A stretch of DNA of 23,178 bases. Source: a virus. Position 1 is the first letter of the stretch. Every line of letters starts with the position of its first letter. The stretch is taken from IMG/VR virus record IMGVR_UViG_3300025728_000036, positions 1 to 23,178 of that record; one strand, given 5' to 3'. Below, piece by piece: positions 1 to 6,732 of this stretch. The notes under the pieces are model-generated. The model had not been told where the DNA came from. It searched no databases and saw only the letters and a program-made list of their open reading frames with translations. A program made the translations under genes and the position numbers.

Positions 1-939
1 CAAAGCGAGTTGGTACTCGTTTTCTAAAGTCTTTTCTTGTTGCTCAATAATTCGTTGTTCATTGGCTTGTTGAGCTTGTTGATTTTGCTGAATGATTTTT
101 TTAATACCGTCACAAGTCTCTTCAAATATTTGCTGTTTCACATCATGAAGACTATTTAGACCACGCTTTGCACAGTAATTCGCAATATCAATTCCCGCTT
201 GATGCATTAAATGCTCAAGCTCTAAATATTGATTTCCATTGATACATGCATTTGCAGATCCAGAGAGCAGCCATTGTTTAAGTAGAACACCATCACTTTC
301 ATTTAACTGACGAGGTTCTAAAAACAGGCGAGAACGATCCTTAGTGGCAACGGCGATATTGTCATGAGTCAAATCCAATACCGTAGAAAACTCATATTCG
401 ATACCATCACGCTGCTCTGCCTTCATCCCAACTTTTTCGACACGCTTTTTGCCATTGTCATTGGTTTGAATGGTTTCCATCTTTGAGCGCATGGTCACGA
501 TAATGTTAATACTGGATTGAAGCATTGCATCGATAAACTTTCGGTGTTGTGGTGTAACCTGACTCCAAGCACCCCATGAATTACCTTTAAAAGTTGTAGA
601 TGATAATTTATCCACCATTTCTAAACAGCCGCCAACACCAGACCATTCATGCGTGATACTGTCTAATATCAAAGTATCAAAACCTGCTTCTTCAGCTGCC
701 TTAATTACAGAGATAAATTTTTCAGGAGTGTAAGGTGGTTGAATATTTGCATGGTCAAATTCAACAAGATCATCGTAGAGCTCAGCACTACTGTTTTCCG
801 TATCAGCTACTGCGATACGTCCACCAATACCTTTTGCAAGTAATAGGGCAGTAAAGGTTTTACCTGAGCCAGTAGGCCCTGCGATAGCTAAACGCAATTT
901 CGCATTTTTACGTTCTGCTTTTTTAAAGAAAACTGTCAT
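1..939 (-). CDS. AAA ATPase, Sak4-like phage recombination ATPase (3' end outside window)
   Basis: The readable 313 residues begin with an ATP-binding core: Walker A GPTGSGKT at residues 21-28 and a Walker B strand TLILDS near 89-94. The C-terminus is rich in Gln and Glu and may be a coiled coil; the gene continues past the left edge. The start is supported by AAGGA eight bases upstream of the ATG. Phage proteins of this AAA_24/Sak4 kind are RecA-like single-strand annealing or recombination ATPases, often encoded in early operons. It is the last visible gene of the leftward early operon, 11 bases after the previous gene. The ATPase call is firm; the Sak4 role is inferred from the compact N-terminal ATPase and its position. 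Confidence 0.75.
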   Translation of the reverse strand, partial: MTVFFKKAERKNAKLRLAIAGPTGSGKTFTALLLAKGIGGRIAVADTENSSAELYDDLVEFDHANIQPPYTPEKFISVIKAAEEAGFDTLILDSITHEWSGVGGCLEMVDKLSSTTFKGNSWGAWSQVTPQHRKFIDAMLQSSINIIVTMRSKMETIQTNDNGKKRVEKVGMKAEQRDGIEYEFSTVLDLTHDNIAVATKDRSRLFLEPRQLNESDGVLLKQWLLSGSANACINGNQYLELEHLMHQAGIDIANYCAKRGLNSLHDVKQQIFEETCDGIKKIIQQNQQAQQANEQRIIEQQEKTLENEYQLAL

Positions 940-950
940 TTTTATTATCC

Positions 951-1277
951 TTATCTTGAGCCAGTGAAGCCGCGCTTAGTTTTATAAGCTTTGCGTTCAA
1001 TTGATGAGATGTGAGAGTTACCAAGATCCATAGCCAACTTTTTCTTACGTTGAAAGCTGATTTCTTGGGTAAGTACTTCCCAAACTGCTGGGCTATCTTT
1101 TTTAAATTGCTCGACATTTAAAGGGGTTTTAACGCCATCCTTGCTGATTTTGTAAAGCACTTTGCCATTAGCGTTTGAAGCAAATACTTGCCATCCTATG
1201 CGAACTGAATAAAGGCCTGTTTCATCTCGGCCCAAGTAAGACTTGTAGCCGTCAGGGTGTTTTTTATAATTACTCAT
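951..1277 (-). CDS. hypothetical early protein, 108 aa
   Basis: Basic protein of no family I recognise, with the C-terminus rich in Lys and Arg. The chosen ATG gives MSNYKKHPDGYKS and has GAGGG about nine bases upstream. A longer reading frame begins 25 codons earlier, but that extension lies inside the upstream gene and has no ribosome site. The start overlaps the end of the upstream gene by 8 bases, so the two are probably translationally coupled. The leftward early location suggests a role in takeover or recombination, but no function can be assigned. Confidence 0.7.
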   Translation of the reverse strand: MSNYKKHPDGYKSYLGRDETGLYSVRIGWQVFASNANGKVLYKISKDGVKTPLNVEQFKKDSPAVWEVLTQEISFQRKKKLAMDLGNSHISSIERKAYKTKRGFTGSR

Positions 1278-1560
1278 GATTAGAACCCTCACATTCACAT
1301 GTGCCAACAAAGGCATAGGTAAGCGGGCCGGGAGCACCAGCAGGAGTGACATCCTTAATGTTTAAAGGAATAATTTCCTTGCGATATTTAACTAAAACCA
1401 CATCACCTTCGCGGCTCTCAACAACTCCTTCTCTCGAAGAAAAACGAGCGGATTTAGAAGTTTGCGTTACTTTGCAAAACGAAACTTCATCACCAGCTTT
1501 AATTTCTGAGCGATCAACAGGAATAACCTTATTGCAGGTAGGGCACTTATAATTTTTCAT
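1270..1560 (-). CDS. small Cys-rich (zinc-ribbon-like) early protein, 96 aa
   Basis: The protein opens MKNYKCPTCNK, a CxxC knuckle, and ends near a second Cys pair (CEC), so it may bind one metal ion. The middle is a basic beta-rich stretch (EGVVESREGDVVLVKYRKE) that resembles a small SH3/KOW-like barrel, which is a guess from the pattern. The start is set by GGAGG seven bases upstream. Its ATG overlaps the previous stop as TAATG, indicating translational coupling to the lipoprotein gene. It could be a nucleic-acid-binding early protein; function unknown. Confidence 0.7.
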   Translation of the reverse strand: MKNYKCPTCNKVIPVDRSEIKAGDEVSFCKVTQTSKSARFSSREGVVESREGDVVLVKYRKEIIPLNIKDVTPAGAPGPLTYAFVGTCECEGSNHE

Positions 1561-2000
1561 TAGATTGCCTCCACCCACTTATTACGATCAATGTAGCCAA
1601 CCAGAAGGGTATTAATGTTTCTGTGGTCATCACGATTAGTAAAGTCATTGAAAGGCTTGCCGCTTAGGTCTGTTACAGACTCAATAGCCAAGTTAGTAAT
1701 TTCAGCGGTTGTAAAGTCAGATCCTGTAACGCCGTAGCTATCTTTTACGCCCTGAAAATCAAAGCCAACTTTTAGCTTGAATCCATCAATACGAATAACA
1801 CCTTCACCTGAGTTTTCACCCGTTTTAGTTGCTGCTAATAATTGATATTCAGAACCAACTACTTGTTTGCTTTCGTAGTTGTAATTAGAAGGGACGCTAG
1901 AATTAGCGGTTTTGTATTCACAAGAACCTAAGGCTACAAGTACAGCAATTGCTGTAATGCCTGTTACCTTATGCTTGTGTGGAATTGCTTTTGCATTCAT
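1560..2000 (-). CDS. putative early lipoprotein, 146 aa
   Basis: First gene of the leftward early operon. The N-terminus has a basic segment, a hydrophobic stretch (residues 14-24) and the lipobox-like LGSC with Cys27, so the mature protein is probably a lipid-anchored periplasmic or outer-membrane protein of about 120 residues. The ATG is preceded by GAGG at good spacing; a longer frame starting 36 codons earlier would cross the promoter leader and has no ribosome site. Membrane lipoproteins made early by temperate phages sometimes block receptors or superinfection, but nothing here proves that. The mature part matches no family I recognise. Confidence 0.65.
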   Translation of the reverse strand: MNAKAIPHKHKVTGITAIAVLVALGSCEYKTANSSVPSNYNYESKQVVGSEYQLLAATKTGENSGEGVIRIDGFKLKVGFDFQGVKDSYGVTGSDFTTAEITNLAIESVTDLSGKPFNDFTNRDDHRNINTLLVGYIDRNKWVEAI

Positions 2001-2020
2001 AATTGACCTCATGTAAGTGG

Positions 2021-2056
2021 AAAGCCCTGATTGCCGTGGAAAGTTGTCAGGGCTTT
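2021..2056. other. 10-bp hairpin in the leader of the leftward early transcript
   Basis: AAAGCCCTGA and TCAGGGCTTT form a perfect 10-bp stem with a 16-base loop. On the plus strand it is followed by five T residues and could terminate rightward transcription. In the leftward transcript it lies between the predicted start and the lipoprotein ribosome site, where it could shield the mRNA or act in attenuation or antitermination. Confidence 0.5.
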
Positions 2057-2073
2057 TTGCTGTCCATGAGTGA

Positions 2074-2102
2074 AATATACCTAAATGGTGTAAATGTGTA
2101 AA
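2074..2102 (-). promoter_or_regulatory. leftward early promoter (PL-like)
   Basis: Read on the minus strand, TTTACA and TATATT are separated by 17 bases. One operator copy (2077-2091) lies across the spacer and -10 box, and another (2102-2116) touches the -35 box. Transcription would start near 2067 and run into the lipoprotein gene. The stretch ACACC-N5-GGTATATTT is nearly the same as in the rightward promoter. Confidence 0.65.
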
Positions 2103-2146
2103 TACCAAATGGGTGTAATTTATTAAAAATAATTTTAATATGGTGT
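2077..2146. promoter_or_regulatory. left operator cluster, three sites
   Basis: Three copies of the dyad motif A(C/T)ACC-N5-GGTGT: 2077-2091 (ATACC/GGTGT), 2102-2116 (ATACC/GGTGT) and 2132-2146, where only the right half GGTGT is conserved. Starts are 25 and 30 bases apart. The same motif occurs over the rightward promoter, so both early promoters are probably controlled by the CI and Cro proteins encoded between them. Confidence 0.7.
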
Positions 2147-2174
2147 AATTTATATTGTTATTTAATTGTTTAAG

Positions 2175-2204
2175 ACATAAAAAAAACCCGCTAAAGCGGG
2201 TGTA
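2175..2204 (-). terminator. intrinsic terminator of the repressor gene
   Basis: On the minus strand, ACCCGC-TTTA-GCGGGT is followed by a run of T residues. It lies just past the repressor stop codon and separates repressor transcription from the leftward early promoter further on. Confidence 0.85.
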
Positions 2205-2218
2205 ATTAACTACTTTTA

Positions 2219-2950
2219 TTAGAAAGGTATGGTGTGATTTACATGAAACACCTGACCAACAACATGAAAAGCTTCTTTCTTCATTTGCTCAGCGGTTAGT
2301 ATTTCATCCGGATATTCATCTTTATTGGTGTTAGTACTTACTAGGCGAACCCCACCATTCGGTGCCTTGAAAAGTTTTTTAATTTTGAATAAACCGCCAT
2401 GACAGAGGGCAAAAATTCCCTCATCCTTTATTTCTGTTCGACTTATATCGCAAAATACTTCGGATCTATGAGGAATTAAAGGGGACATAGAATGGCCTTC
2501 TGAAAGGAAGGATCTAACGCAAGAAGGATCAATTTGTCTTTCTCTAAGCTTACTTCTCTCAATCTTAATTGTTGACACTTCATACTCATTTGCATCATTA
2601 AACATGCCGGGTCCACATGATGCATAAACATTTGGATAAAAAGGAACAGACACAATATCTGGATCATCTGAACTATTTTTATCTGCCACGGCATTTGTTT
2701 GCAACGTGTATTTTTCAATTAATTCATGATCTGTATCAATAAATGAAGGTTCAACACCAAAAACTTCTGCAATTCTCTTTGCGACTTCATCACCAATACC
2801 TTTACTTGGATTTTTACCTATATAAGAACTAAGTAGGGAATAACCCATATTGAGCTTCTCGGCTAAGTCTTTACGCTCTAGTCCGTTTCTTTCCATTAAG
2901 TTCAAGGTATTTTTTCGTCTTACGATCGATATGGCACTTAAAGATTTCAT
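2219..2950 (-). CDS. CI-like repressor, HTH plus S24 peptidase domain
   Basis: 243 residues. The N-terminal helix-turn-helix covers roughly residues 8-70 (ERKDLAEKLNMGYSLLSSYI). A flexible linker leads to a LexA/CI-type S24 autopeptidase domain from about residue 100. The cleavage site is Cys112-Gly113 (ASCGPG), the catalytic Ser is Ser154 in GHSMSP, and the catalytic Lys is probably Lys191 in FKIKKLF. The protein should hold the lysogenic state and cleave itself when RecA is activated by DNA damage. It is divergent from the Cro-like gene and lies between two operator clusters. The AAAGGA ribosome site is unusually far (about 17 bases) from the ATG, but no closer in-frame start exists upstream. 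Confidence 0.93.
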   Translation of the reverse strand: MKSLSAISIVRRKNTLNLMERNGLERKDLAEKLNMGYSLLSSYIGKNPSKGIGDEVAKRIAEVFGVEPSFIDTDHELIEKYTLQTNAVADKNSSDDPDIVSVPFYPNVYASCGPGMFNDANEYEVSTIKIERSKLRERQIDPSCVRSFLSEGHSMSPLIPHRSEVFCDISRTEIKDEGIFALCHGGLFKIKKLFKAPNGGVRLVSTNTNKDEYPDEILTAEQMKKEAFHVVGQVFHVNHTIPF

Positions 2951-2980
2951 TGAGTGAGCTCGGTCTTTCCTTTGTGGTGA

Positions 2981-3009
2981 AATTTAATAACACCAATCGG
3001 GTGTAAAAA
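2981..3009 (-). promoter_or_regulatory. possible repressor maintenance promoter (PRM-like)
   Basis: On the minus strand, TTTTTA and TAAATT are 17 bases apart. The perfect operator at 2990-3004 fills the spacer, which would allow autorepression. The predicted start near 2974 leaves a leader of about 24 bases before the repressor ATG. The -35 box is weak, so this is tentative. Confidence 0.4.
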
Positions 3010-3083
3010 TAAATAACCATGACTATTGCACTTAATTACACCAATAAGGTATATTTAATAAATAATAGAAACCAAAATGGTGT
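2990..3083. promoter_or_regulatory. right operator cluster, three sites
   Basis: Three copies of the operator dyad: 2990-3004 (ACACC-AATCG-GGTGT, perfect), 3038-3052 (ACACC/GGTAT) and 3069-3083 (AAACC/GGTGT). The first overlaps the likely repressor promoter, the second lies between the -35 and -10 boxes of the rightward promoter, and the third sits directly before the Cro-like start codon. A loose GGTGT half-site follows at 3087-3091. Confidence 0.75.
3026..3055 (+). promoter_or_regulatory. rightward early promoter (PR-like)
   Basis: TTGCAC and TATATT are separated by 18 bases with an operator copy across the spacer. Transcription would start near 3062. This places the promoter inside any longer reading of the Cro-like gene, which supports the start at 3085. 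Confidence 0.6.
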
Positions 3084-3084
3084 A

Positions 3085-3312
3085 ATGGTGTTTAATCTAT
3101 ATAGTTGGTGGCGAAGCTTGTCACAAGAACAAAGAAAAAATTTTTGTGATAAGGCAAATGTCGGTTATCGCTACATGGATAACCATTTAGTTCACCGAAA
3201 CAAAAATCCAAGCATCAAAACAGTTGATTCAATTGTTCGTAACTCGAACGGTCAAATAACCCATAAAGATTTAATTGAATTTTTCTTGTGTGATGAACAA
3301 ACCACTGTGTGA
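3085..3312 (+). CDS. Cro-like repressor, YdaS-type HTH, 75 aa
   Basis: A short helix-turn-helix protein: QRKNFCDKANVGYRYMDNHL, then NPSIKTVDSIVRNSNGQITHKDL, the layout of YdaS/Cro phage repressors. It is divergent from the S24 repressor and starts right after an operator copy. It should bind the same operators and turn down the repressor gene in the lytic cycle. The ATG at 3085 is preferred to one at 3019, because the likely promoter lies between them. No good Shine-Dalgarno precedes the ATG, only GGTGT two bases upstream, so initiation may be weak. Confidence 0.75.
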   Translation: MVFNLYSWWRSLSQEQRKNFCDKANVGYRYMDNHLVHRNKNPSIKTVDSIVRNSNGQITHKDLIEFFLCDEQTTV

Positions 3313-3368
3313 TGAATATCTCACTTTTAGATTAATGAGTAAATGTGAAGGAAATTAAGGATTTCACA

Positions 3369-3869
3369 ATGCAAGAGATGACTTTAAGCCGGGATGCTCA
3401 GATAGCACTTTGGCAAATGATAAACAAAACACCGAATTGCACAGCTAAAGAAATTGCCCAAGCAATAGGCGACTCACATAACACAGTATGTAACTACGGC
3501 AACCAGAACATGCCAGCCTATTTGCCAAGTTTGAAAAAGCTTGAAGCAATGATCTTTTTCACACAGAACCCAGCATTACTAAAAGTTTGGGCGCATGAGT
3601 TGGGTTACGCACTAGTACCAGTCGCATGTGACAGCTCTAAACATCATGAGCTTTCAATCTTTGAGGCAATGATGCTGCACAACATTAAAAACGGTAAGGC
3701 GAATCGTGTTGTTTATGAGGCTTATGAAGACGGAATTATTACGCCTTTCGAATATGAAGAAATCCATCACCTGACACAAAACCTTATTGAGCTTATCACG
3801 GCAGTTGATCAGGCAGCTTTAAAGCAAATGAAAAAATGTTCAGCAACGTTCGGAAATGAAAAAGCCTGA
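3369..3869 (+). CDS. CII-like regulator (Phage_CP76 type), 166 aa
   Basis: The N-terminal half has a helix-turn-helix at about residues 25-43 (AKEIAQAIGDSHNTVCNY), followed by the segment PSLKKLEAMIFFTQNPALLKVWAHELGY that resembles the CP76-type phage regulatory CII family. The C-terminal part is helical. The chosen ATG has TAAGGA seven bases upstream; an in-frame GTG eight codons earlier has no clear ribosome site. Second gene of the rightward early operon, where lambda cII also lies. It probably helps the lysis-lysogeny decision; its target promoters cannot be seen. Confidence 0.75.
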   Translation: MQEMTLSRDAQIALWQMINKTPNCTAKEIAQAIGDSHNTVCNYGNQNMPAYLPSLKKLEAMIFFTQNPALLKVWAHELGYALVPVACDSSKHHELSIFEAMMLHNIKNGKANRVVYEAYEDGIITPFEYEEIHHLTQNLIELITAVDQAALKQMKKCSATFGNEKA

Positions 3870-3901
3870 TCTCGTACATCAGGCTTAGTAATTCAATTAC
3901 T
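3862..3901 (-). terminator. hairpin pair at the end of the CII-like gene, possible leftward terminator
   Basis: AAGCCTGAT-N7-ATCAGGCTT is a perfect 9-bp stem covering the cII stop codon, and AGTAAT-TCA-ATTACT forms a second hairpin beside it. Only the minus strand has a T run after the first stem (TTTTT), so it could end leftward transcripts. In the rightward mRNA it is more likely a structural or stability element. Confidence 0.4.
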
Positions 3902-3918
3902 GGCTAGAGGAATCGAAT

Positions 3919-4173
3919 ATGCAAACTAATTTATCAAATGAGTCAACAAAATACAATCAGCAGGATTTTCTGCCAGGTGATGTAGTCGTGCTTGTAAATC
4001 CAACTTCGTCAAATGTTTTATATGAAATCGAAGCATTTCAGCCAAAAGAATATTACTGGCTGGTTGGTGGTGGAATTACTCACAAAAATGAAATACGTCC
4101 GGCAACAGTCGCAGAACTTAACGCCAAACGCCGTTTAACAAATGCTGAGCAAGCATTAGCGGAGGTTTCATGA
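3919..4173 (+). CDS. hypothetical early protein, 84 aa
   Basis: Small protein with no family I recognise. The centre is beta-rich (DFLPGDVVVLVNPTSSNVLY, then YYWLVGGGITHKNEIRPAT), suggesting a small barrel-like fold, and the C-terminus is helical. AGAGGA lies eight bases before the ATG. It overlaps the next gene by four bases (ATGA), showing translational coupling within the rightward early operon. Confidence 0.75.
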   Translation: MQTNLSNESTKYNQQDFLPGDVVVLVNPTSSNVLYEIEAFQPKEYYWLVGGGITHKNEIRPATVAELNAKRRLTNAEQALAEVS

Positions 4174-4466
4174 ATAGTTTTACACAGCAAGTAAAGGATT
4201 CTCGCCAACAAAGTGAAATCCAATCTTTTTATGAGCCTGCATTGCGAGTACTTGGCCAATTATTTGAATTGAAAAAGCAAAACTTACGCAATAAGGGTTA
4301 CGACGAAAATAATGCGGCGGTGACCAAAGTTGAATTCTCAGAAACTATGGCGCACCAATTCCGAATTACGCAGTGGTTAGCGCAGCAGATTGTAACCAGC
4401 TTAACCAAGGCGGGTTTAGTTGATTCTTTTGGTGGCTACATCAAGCCAAGGGTTGGTGAAAAATGA
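4170..4466 (+). CDS. hypothetical early protein, possible winged helix, 98 aa
   Basis: The C-terminal half (FRITQWLAQQIVTSLTKAGLV, then GGYIKPR) has the look of a small winged-helix DNA-binding fold: a recognition-type helix followed by a hairpin. GGAGG precedes the ATG, and it overlaps both neighbours by four bases (ATGA). It lies upstream of the replication initiator and may assist replication or regulation; this is inference only. Confidence 0.7.
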   Translation: MNSFTQQVKDSRQQSEIQSFYEPALRVLGQLFELKKQNLRNKGYDENNAAVTKVEFSETMAHQFRITQWLAQQIVTSLTKAGLVDSFGGYIKPRVGEK

Positions 4467-4825
4467 GATACGCAGCAAGAAGAAAACAGGATGTATCTGT
4501 TTCCACCACACCGCTAGAGGTGGTTATTCAGCTTGAGCAACCAGTAACTATCTATTCAGCTAAAGAGCTAGCAGCAATGCCGCTTTCGGTTATGAATGCA
4601 GCTATTGAGGCTCAAGAAAGATTTTATCAACTTGAAGAATTAACCCATATGGGGGGGCAAGCCATTACGGTTCGTCGCCTTATGGAAAATGGACACAAGC
4701 TGATTCAGGTAAAAGAAAAGTCACGTACACGCTACAAGATCAACAACGAATTTATTCCACCAAGAATTATTCGTCAGCTGGAAATGCGTGGCCTAGTCAA
4801 GTTGGAGACAAAATCACATGAGTAA
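4463..4825 (+). CDS. hypothetical early protein, 120 aa
   Basis: Not recognised. The C-terminal half is basic (RTRYKINNEFIPPRIIRQLEMRG) and could contact nucleic acid; the middle is helical. The start overlaps the previous gene by four bases and the end overlaps the initiator gene by eight. The gene contains a run of seven G residues (4651-4657), rare in this AT-rich sequence, encoding Gly-Gly after a Met. The frame is intact across it. Confidence 0.7.
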   Translation: MRYAARRKQDVSVSTTPLEVVIQLEQPVTIYSAKELAAMPLSVMNAAIEAQERFYQLEELTHMGGQAITVRRLMENGHKLIQVKEKSRTRYKINNEFIPPRIIRQLEMRGLVKLETKSHE

Positions 4826-5699
4826 TTTTGTACCTAATGCTTTTCAAGTTCCTAACGCATTCGTTGACGAGGTTTTAAATAAAATCTCTGATGCTTCATG
4901 CAAAATTTACTTAGTTATCTGCCGTAAAACACGTGGCTGGAATAAGGAGATGGATTCCATCTCTTTGACTCAATTTGAGGAAATTACAGGGAAGAGTAGA
5001 CCTACAGTTGTTAAGTGTCTTAATGAGCTTATTAAGGTTGGTTTAGTCGTGGAACAACCAAGCACAGTTCATGGAAATACCTTCAAATTAGGTAACGATA
5101 CTAGTGTTGGTTTTATGGTGAAATTCCCTAGTAAAAAATTTTTACTGCCTAAAATTTATGGCCAAACTAGTAAAAATTCTTTACCACTGCTAGTTAAAAA
5201 TTTTAACCAGACTAGTAAAAATATTTTACCGCTACTAGTAAAAATTTTTAACACACAAAGTATCACTATCAAAAACAACTCTCAAAGTAATAAAAAAATA
5301 AATAAAAAAAGTGAGTCTGTTTCTGAAAAACCTAAATCTGAAAAAACAAATGATTTTAGTCCACGTTCAGTTGAGTTACCTGCATCTGTAGATCCAGAGC
5401 TGTGGAACAATTTTGTTGATATGCGTATCAGCATTAAAAAACCACTTTCTGAAAACGCAGTGAAGTTAATCCTTAAAAAACTTCAATCTTTCGGTCCATT
5501 GGCAAACCAATCTCTCGAAAACTCGATTATTGGAAATTACCAAGGTGTATTTGAACCTCGATCAAATCAGCAAAAAGAAAGCACACCTTCTCAAAACATT
5601 CCTGAAGAACCGGGCTATTTCACTCAAATGTACGCTAAGAACAATCGACCTAATGTGATTGACGTTACTCCCTCTCAACAAGATTTTGGAGGTTTTTGA
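4818..5699 (+). CDS. replication initiator, lambda O-like, 293 aa
   Basis: The N-terminus (residues 3-85) is a Phage_rep_O-type winged helix: FVPNAFQVPNAFVDEVL, CRKTRGWNKEMDSISLTQF, then ITGKSRPTVVKCLNELIKVG. Proteins of this class bind origin iterons and recruit the helicase loader. The middle of the gene (codons about 104-147) is the iteron array itself, read as repeated TSKN-LPLLVKNF peptides, so the origin is intragenic as in lambda. The C-terminal third is low-complexity, then a helical domain near residues 190-245 that may contact the loader. The next gene is P-like. Start overlaps the previous gene by eight bases. Confidence 0.85.
   Translation: MSNFVPNAFQVPNAFVDEVLNKISDASCKIYLVICRKTRGWNKEMDSISLTQFEEITGKSRPTVVKCLNELIKVGLVVEQPSTVHGNTFKLGNDTSVGFMVKFPSKKFLLPKIYGQTSKNSLPLLVKNFNQTSKNILPLLVKIFNTQSITIKNNSQSNKKINKKSESVSEKPKSEKTNDFSPRSVELPASVDPELWNNFVDMRISIKKPLSENAVKLILKKLQSFGPLANQSLENSIIGNYQGVFEPRSNQQKESTPSQNIPEEPGYFTQMYAKNNRPNVIDVTPSQQDFGGF
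5128..5255. repeat. iteron array, probable phage replication origin
   Basis: Five copies of a near-palindromic unit CTAGTAAAAATTTTTACC begin at 5128, 5167, 5190, 5212 and 5235. The last four are spaced 23, 22 and 23 bases, about two helical turns, and the first stands 39 bases ahead. The array lies inside the initiator gene and is followed by a very A-rich stretch to about 5320 that could be the unwinding element. The arrangement matches the lambda origin: iterons within O followed by an AT-rich region. Confidence 0.8.
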
Positions 5700-5701
5700 T
5701 C

Positions 5702-6454
5702 ATGTCTGAGTTAGCCCACATCAACAATGCTCAAACGTTAATTGCTACGTTGCGTACGGTCTATGCGGCACAGTTCAACAAGCAATTTCCTTCAACAGGC
5801 GAAAATGCAATTCCAATGTCAATGGTTGAGCAAATCGCACTTAAAACACTTGTTGGCGTTCAACAAAATCAATTTAACAACGCACTTGGCCGTTTACTCA
5901 CTGCAGGTGGCCGTTTCATGCCTTCGTTTGCTGAATTCCGCACCTGGTGCATTGGTGAAAGTTGGATGTCACCTGAAGAAGCTTGGTCACGTGCTTGTAA
6001 GTTCACTGCTGATCGTTCGGTAGTGATTACACAAATCACAAAGTACGCATTAGACGAGGTTATGTACTTGATCGAAGCGGGCCAAATGAGAGCAGCTCAA
6101 GATAATTTCTTTGGGACCTACAACGTGATGGTTGCTAAAGCTCAGTTAAAAGGCCGTCAGCAAGAGTTTTACACCCCACCGCTACAACTTGACCATAAGG
6201 AGTCTAAACACGTTCCTGTGAGCAATGGTGAAGCACAAAAGCATCTCAATTCACTAATGCAACGCTTAAAGATCAATGGTCGTAATCCTGCACCGGTGCA
6301 AAAACTGGAAGCCAAGGAAAAAGAACCTGAGCTCACTCATGAGTTGGGGCCAGATCCTTTCGATAATCCACATGAATACGCAGAGATGTGCCGCCGTGAA
6401 GGAATGCCAGTTCCTCGCAATATTCAGCAGTTAATTGATGGGGCGAATGTATGA
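5702..6454 (+). CDS. helicase loader, lambda P-like, 250 aa
   Basis: The segment FMPSFAEFRTWC (residues 72-83) matches the FLPSPGQFVAWC signature of lambda P, and the surrounding helices have the same order. P-type proteins bring the host DnaB helicase to the O-origin complex. The C-terminal 70 residues are polar and Pro/Glu-rich. The ATG at 5702 has GGAGG nine bases upstream; a TTG two codons earlier overlaps the previous stop and is less likely. It follows the initiator by two bases and overlaps the next gene by four. Confidence 0.82.
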   Translation: MSELAHINNAQTLIATLRTVYAAQFNKQFPSTGENAIPMSMVEQIALKTLVGVQQNQFNNALGRLLTAGGRFMPSFAEFRTWCIGESWMSPEEAWSRACKFTADRSVVITQITKYALDEVMYLIEAGQMRAAQDNFFGTYNVMVAKAQLKGRQQEFYTPPLQLDHKESKHVPVSNGEAQKHLNSLMQRLKINGRNPAPVQKLEAKEKEPELTHELGPDPFDNPHEYAEMCRREGMPVPRNIQQLIDGANV

Positions 6455-6732
6455 AAGCACACTTATTCATAGATTTATTTGGGGTAGAAAAAGCAAATCG
6501 CATCGTCGAGAACGTAGTTTGTGAAGCTACTTACTACAGTGAAAAAACAGGCAGTTATTATTCAAGTAATAAGAATGACGCCGTGGAAATAAAAAGCCTA
6601 ATTCAAGCGATAAGCGAATACAAAAGCTTAATTTCAGCTAAAGCGGCATATGAAACAAGGTTGACGCATTGGAATGCAGCACTGAATAAAGCCATAGCCG
6701 AATGTGAGTCAAAAGGAGCCAGCCATGAGTGA
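6451..6732 (+). CDS. hypothetical nin-region protein, 93 aa
   Basis: A helical protein that opens MKAHLFIDLFGVEKANRIVE; the second half (KSLIQAISEYKSLISAKAAYETRLTHW) is likely a long helix or coiled coil. No family recognised. ATGA overlap with the helicase loader and an 8-base overlap with the next gene show it is translated as part of the early operon. Confidence 0.7.
   Translation: MKAHLFIDLFGVEKANRIVENVVCEATYYSEKTGSYYSSNKNDAVEIKSLIQAISEYKSLISAKAAYETRLTHWNAALNKAIAECESKGASHE

Noticed and set aside
1346-1552. Plus-strand open frame of 68 codons
   Set aside because: It lies wholly antisense to the Cys-rich early gene, has no ribosome site and no sensible protein pattern.
2231-2252. Extra operator copy (GGTGT and ACACC) in the repressor 3' end
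   Set aside because: The half-sites are in the opposite order and wrongly spaced, and no promoter is nearby.
5128-5255. CRISPR array
   Set aside because: Repeats are short, near-palindromic, almost contiguous, and within a coding gene, so iterons fit better.
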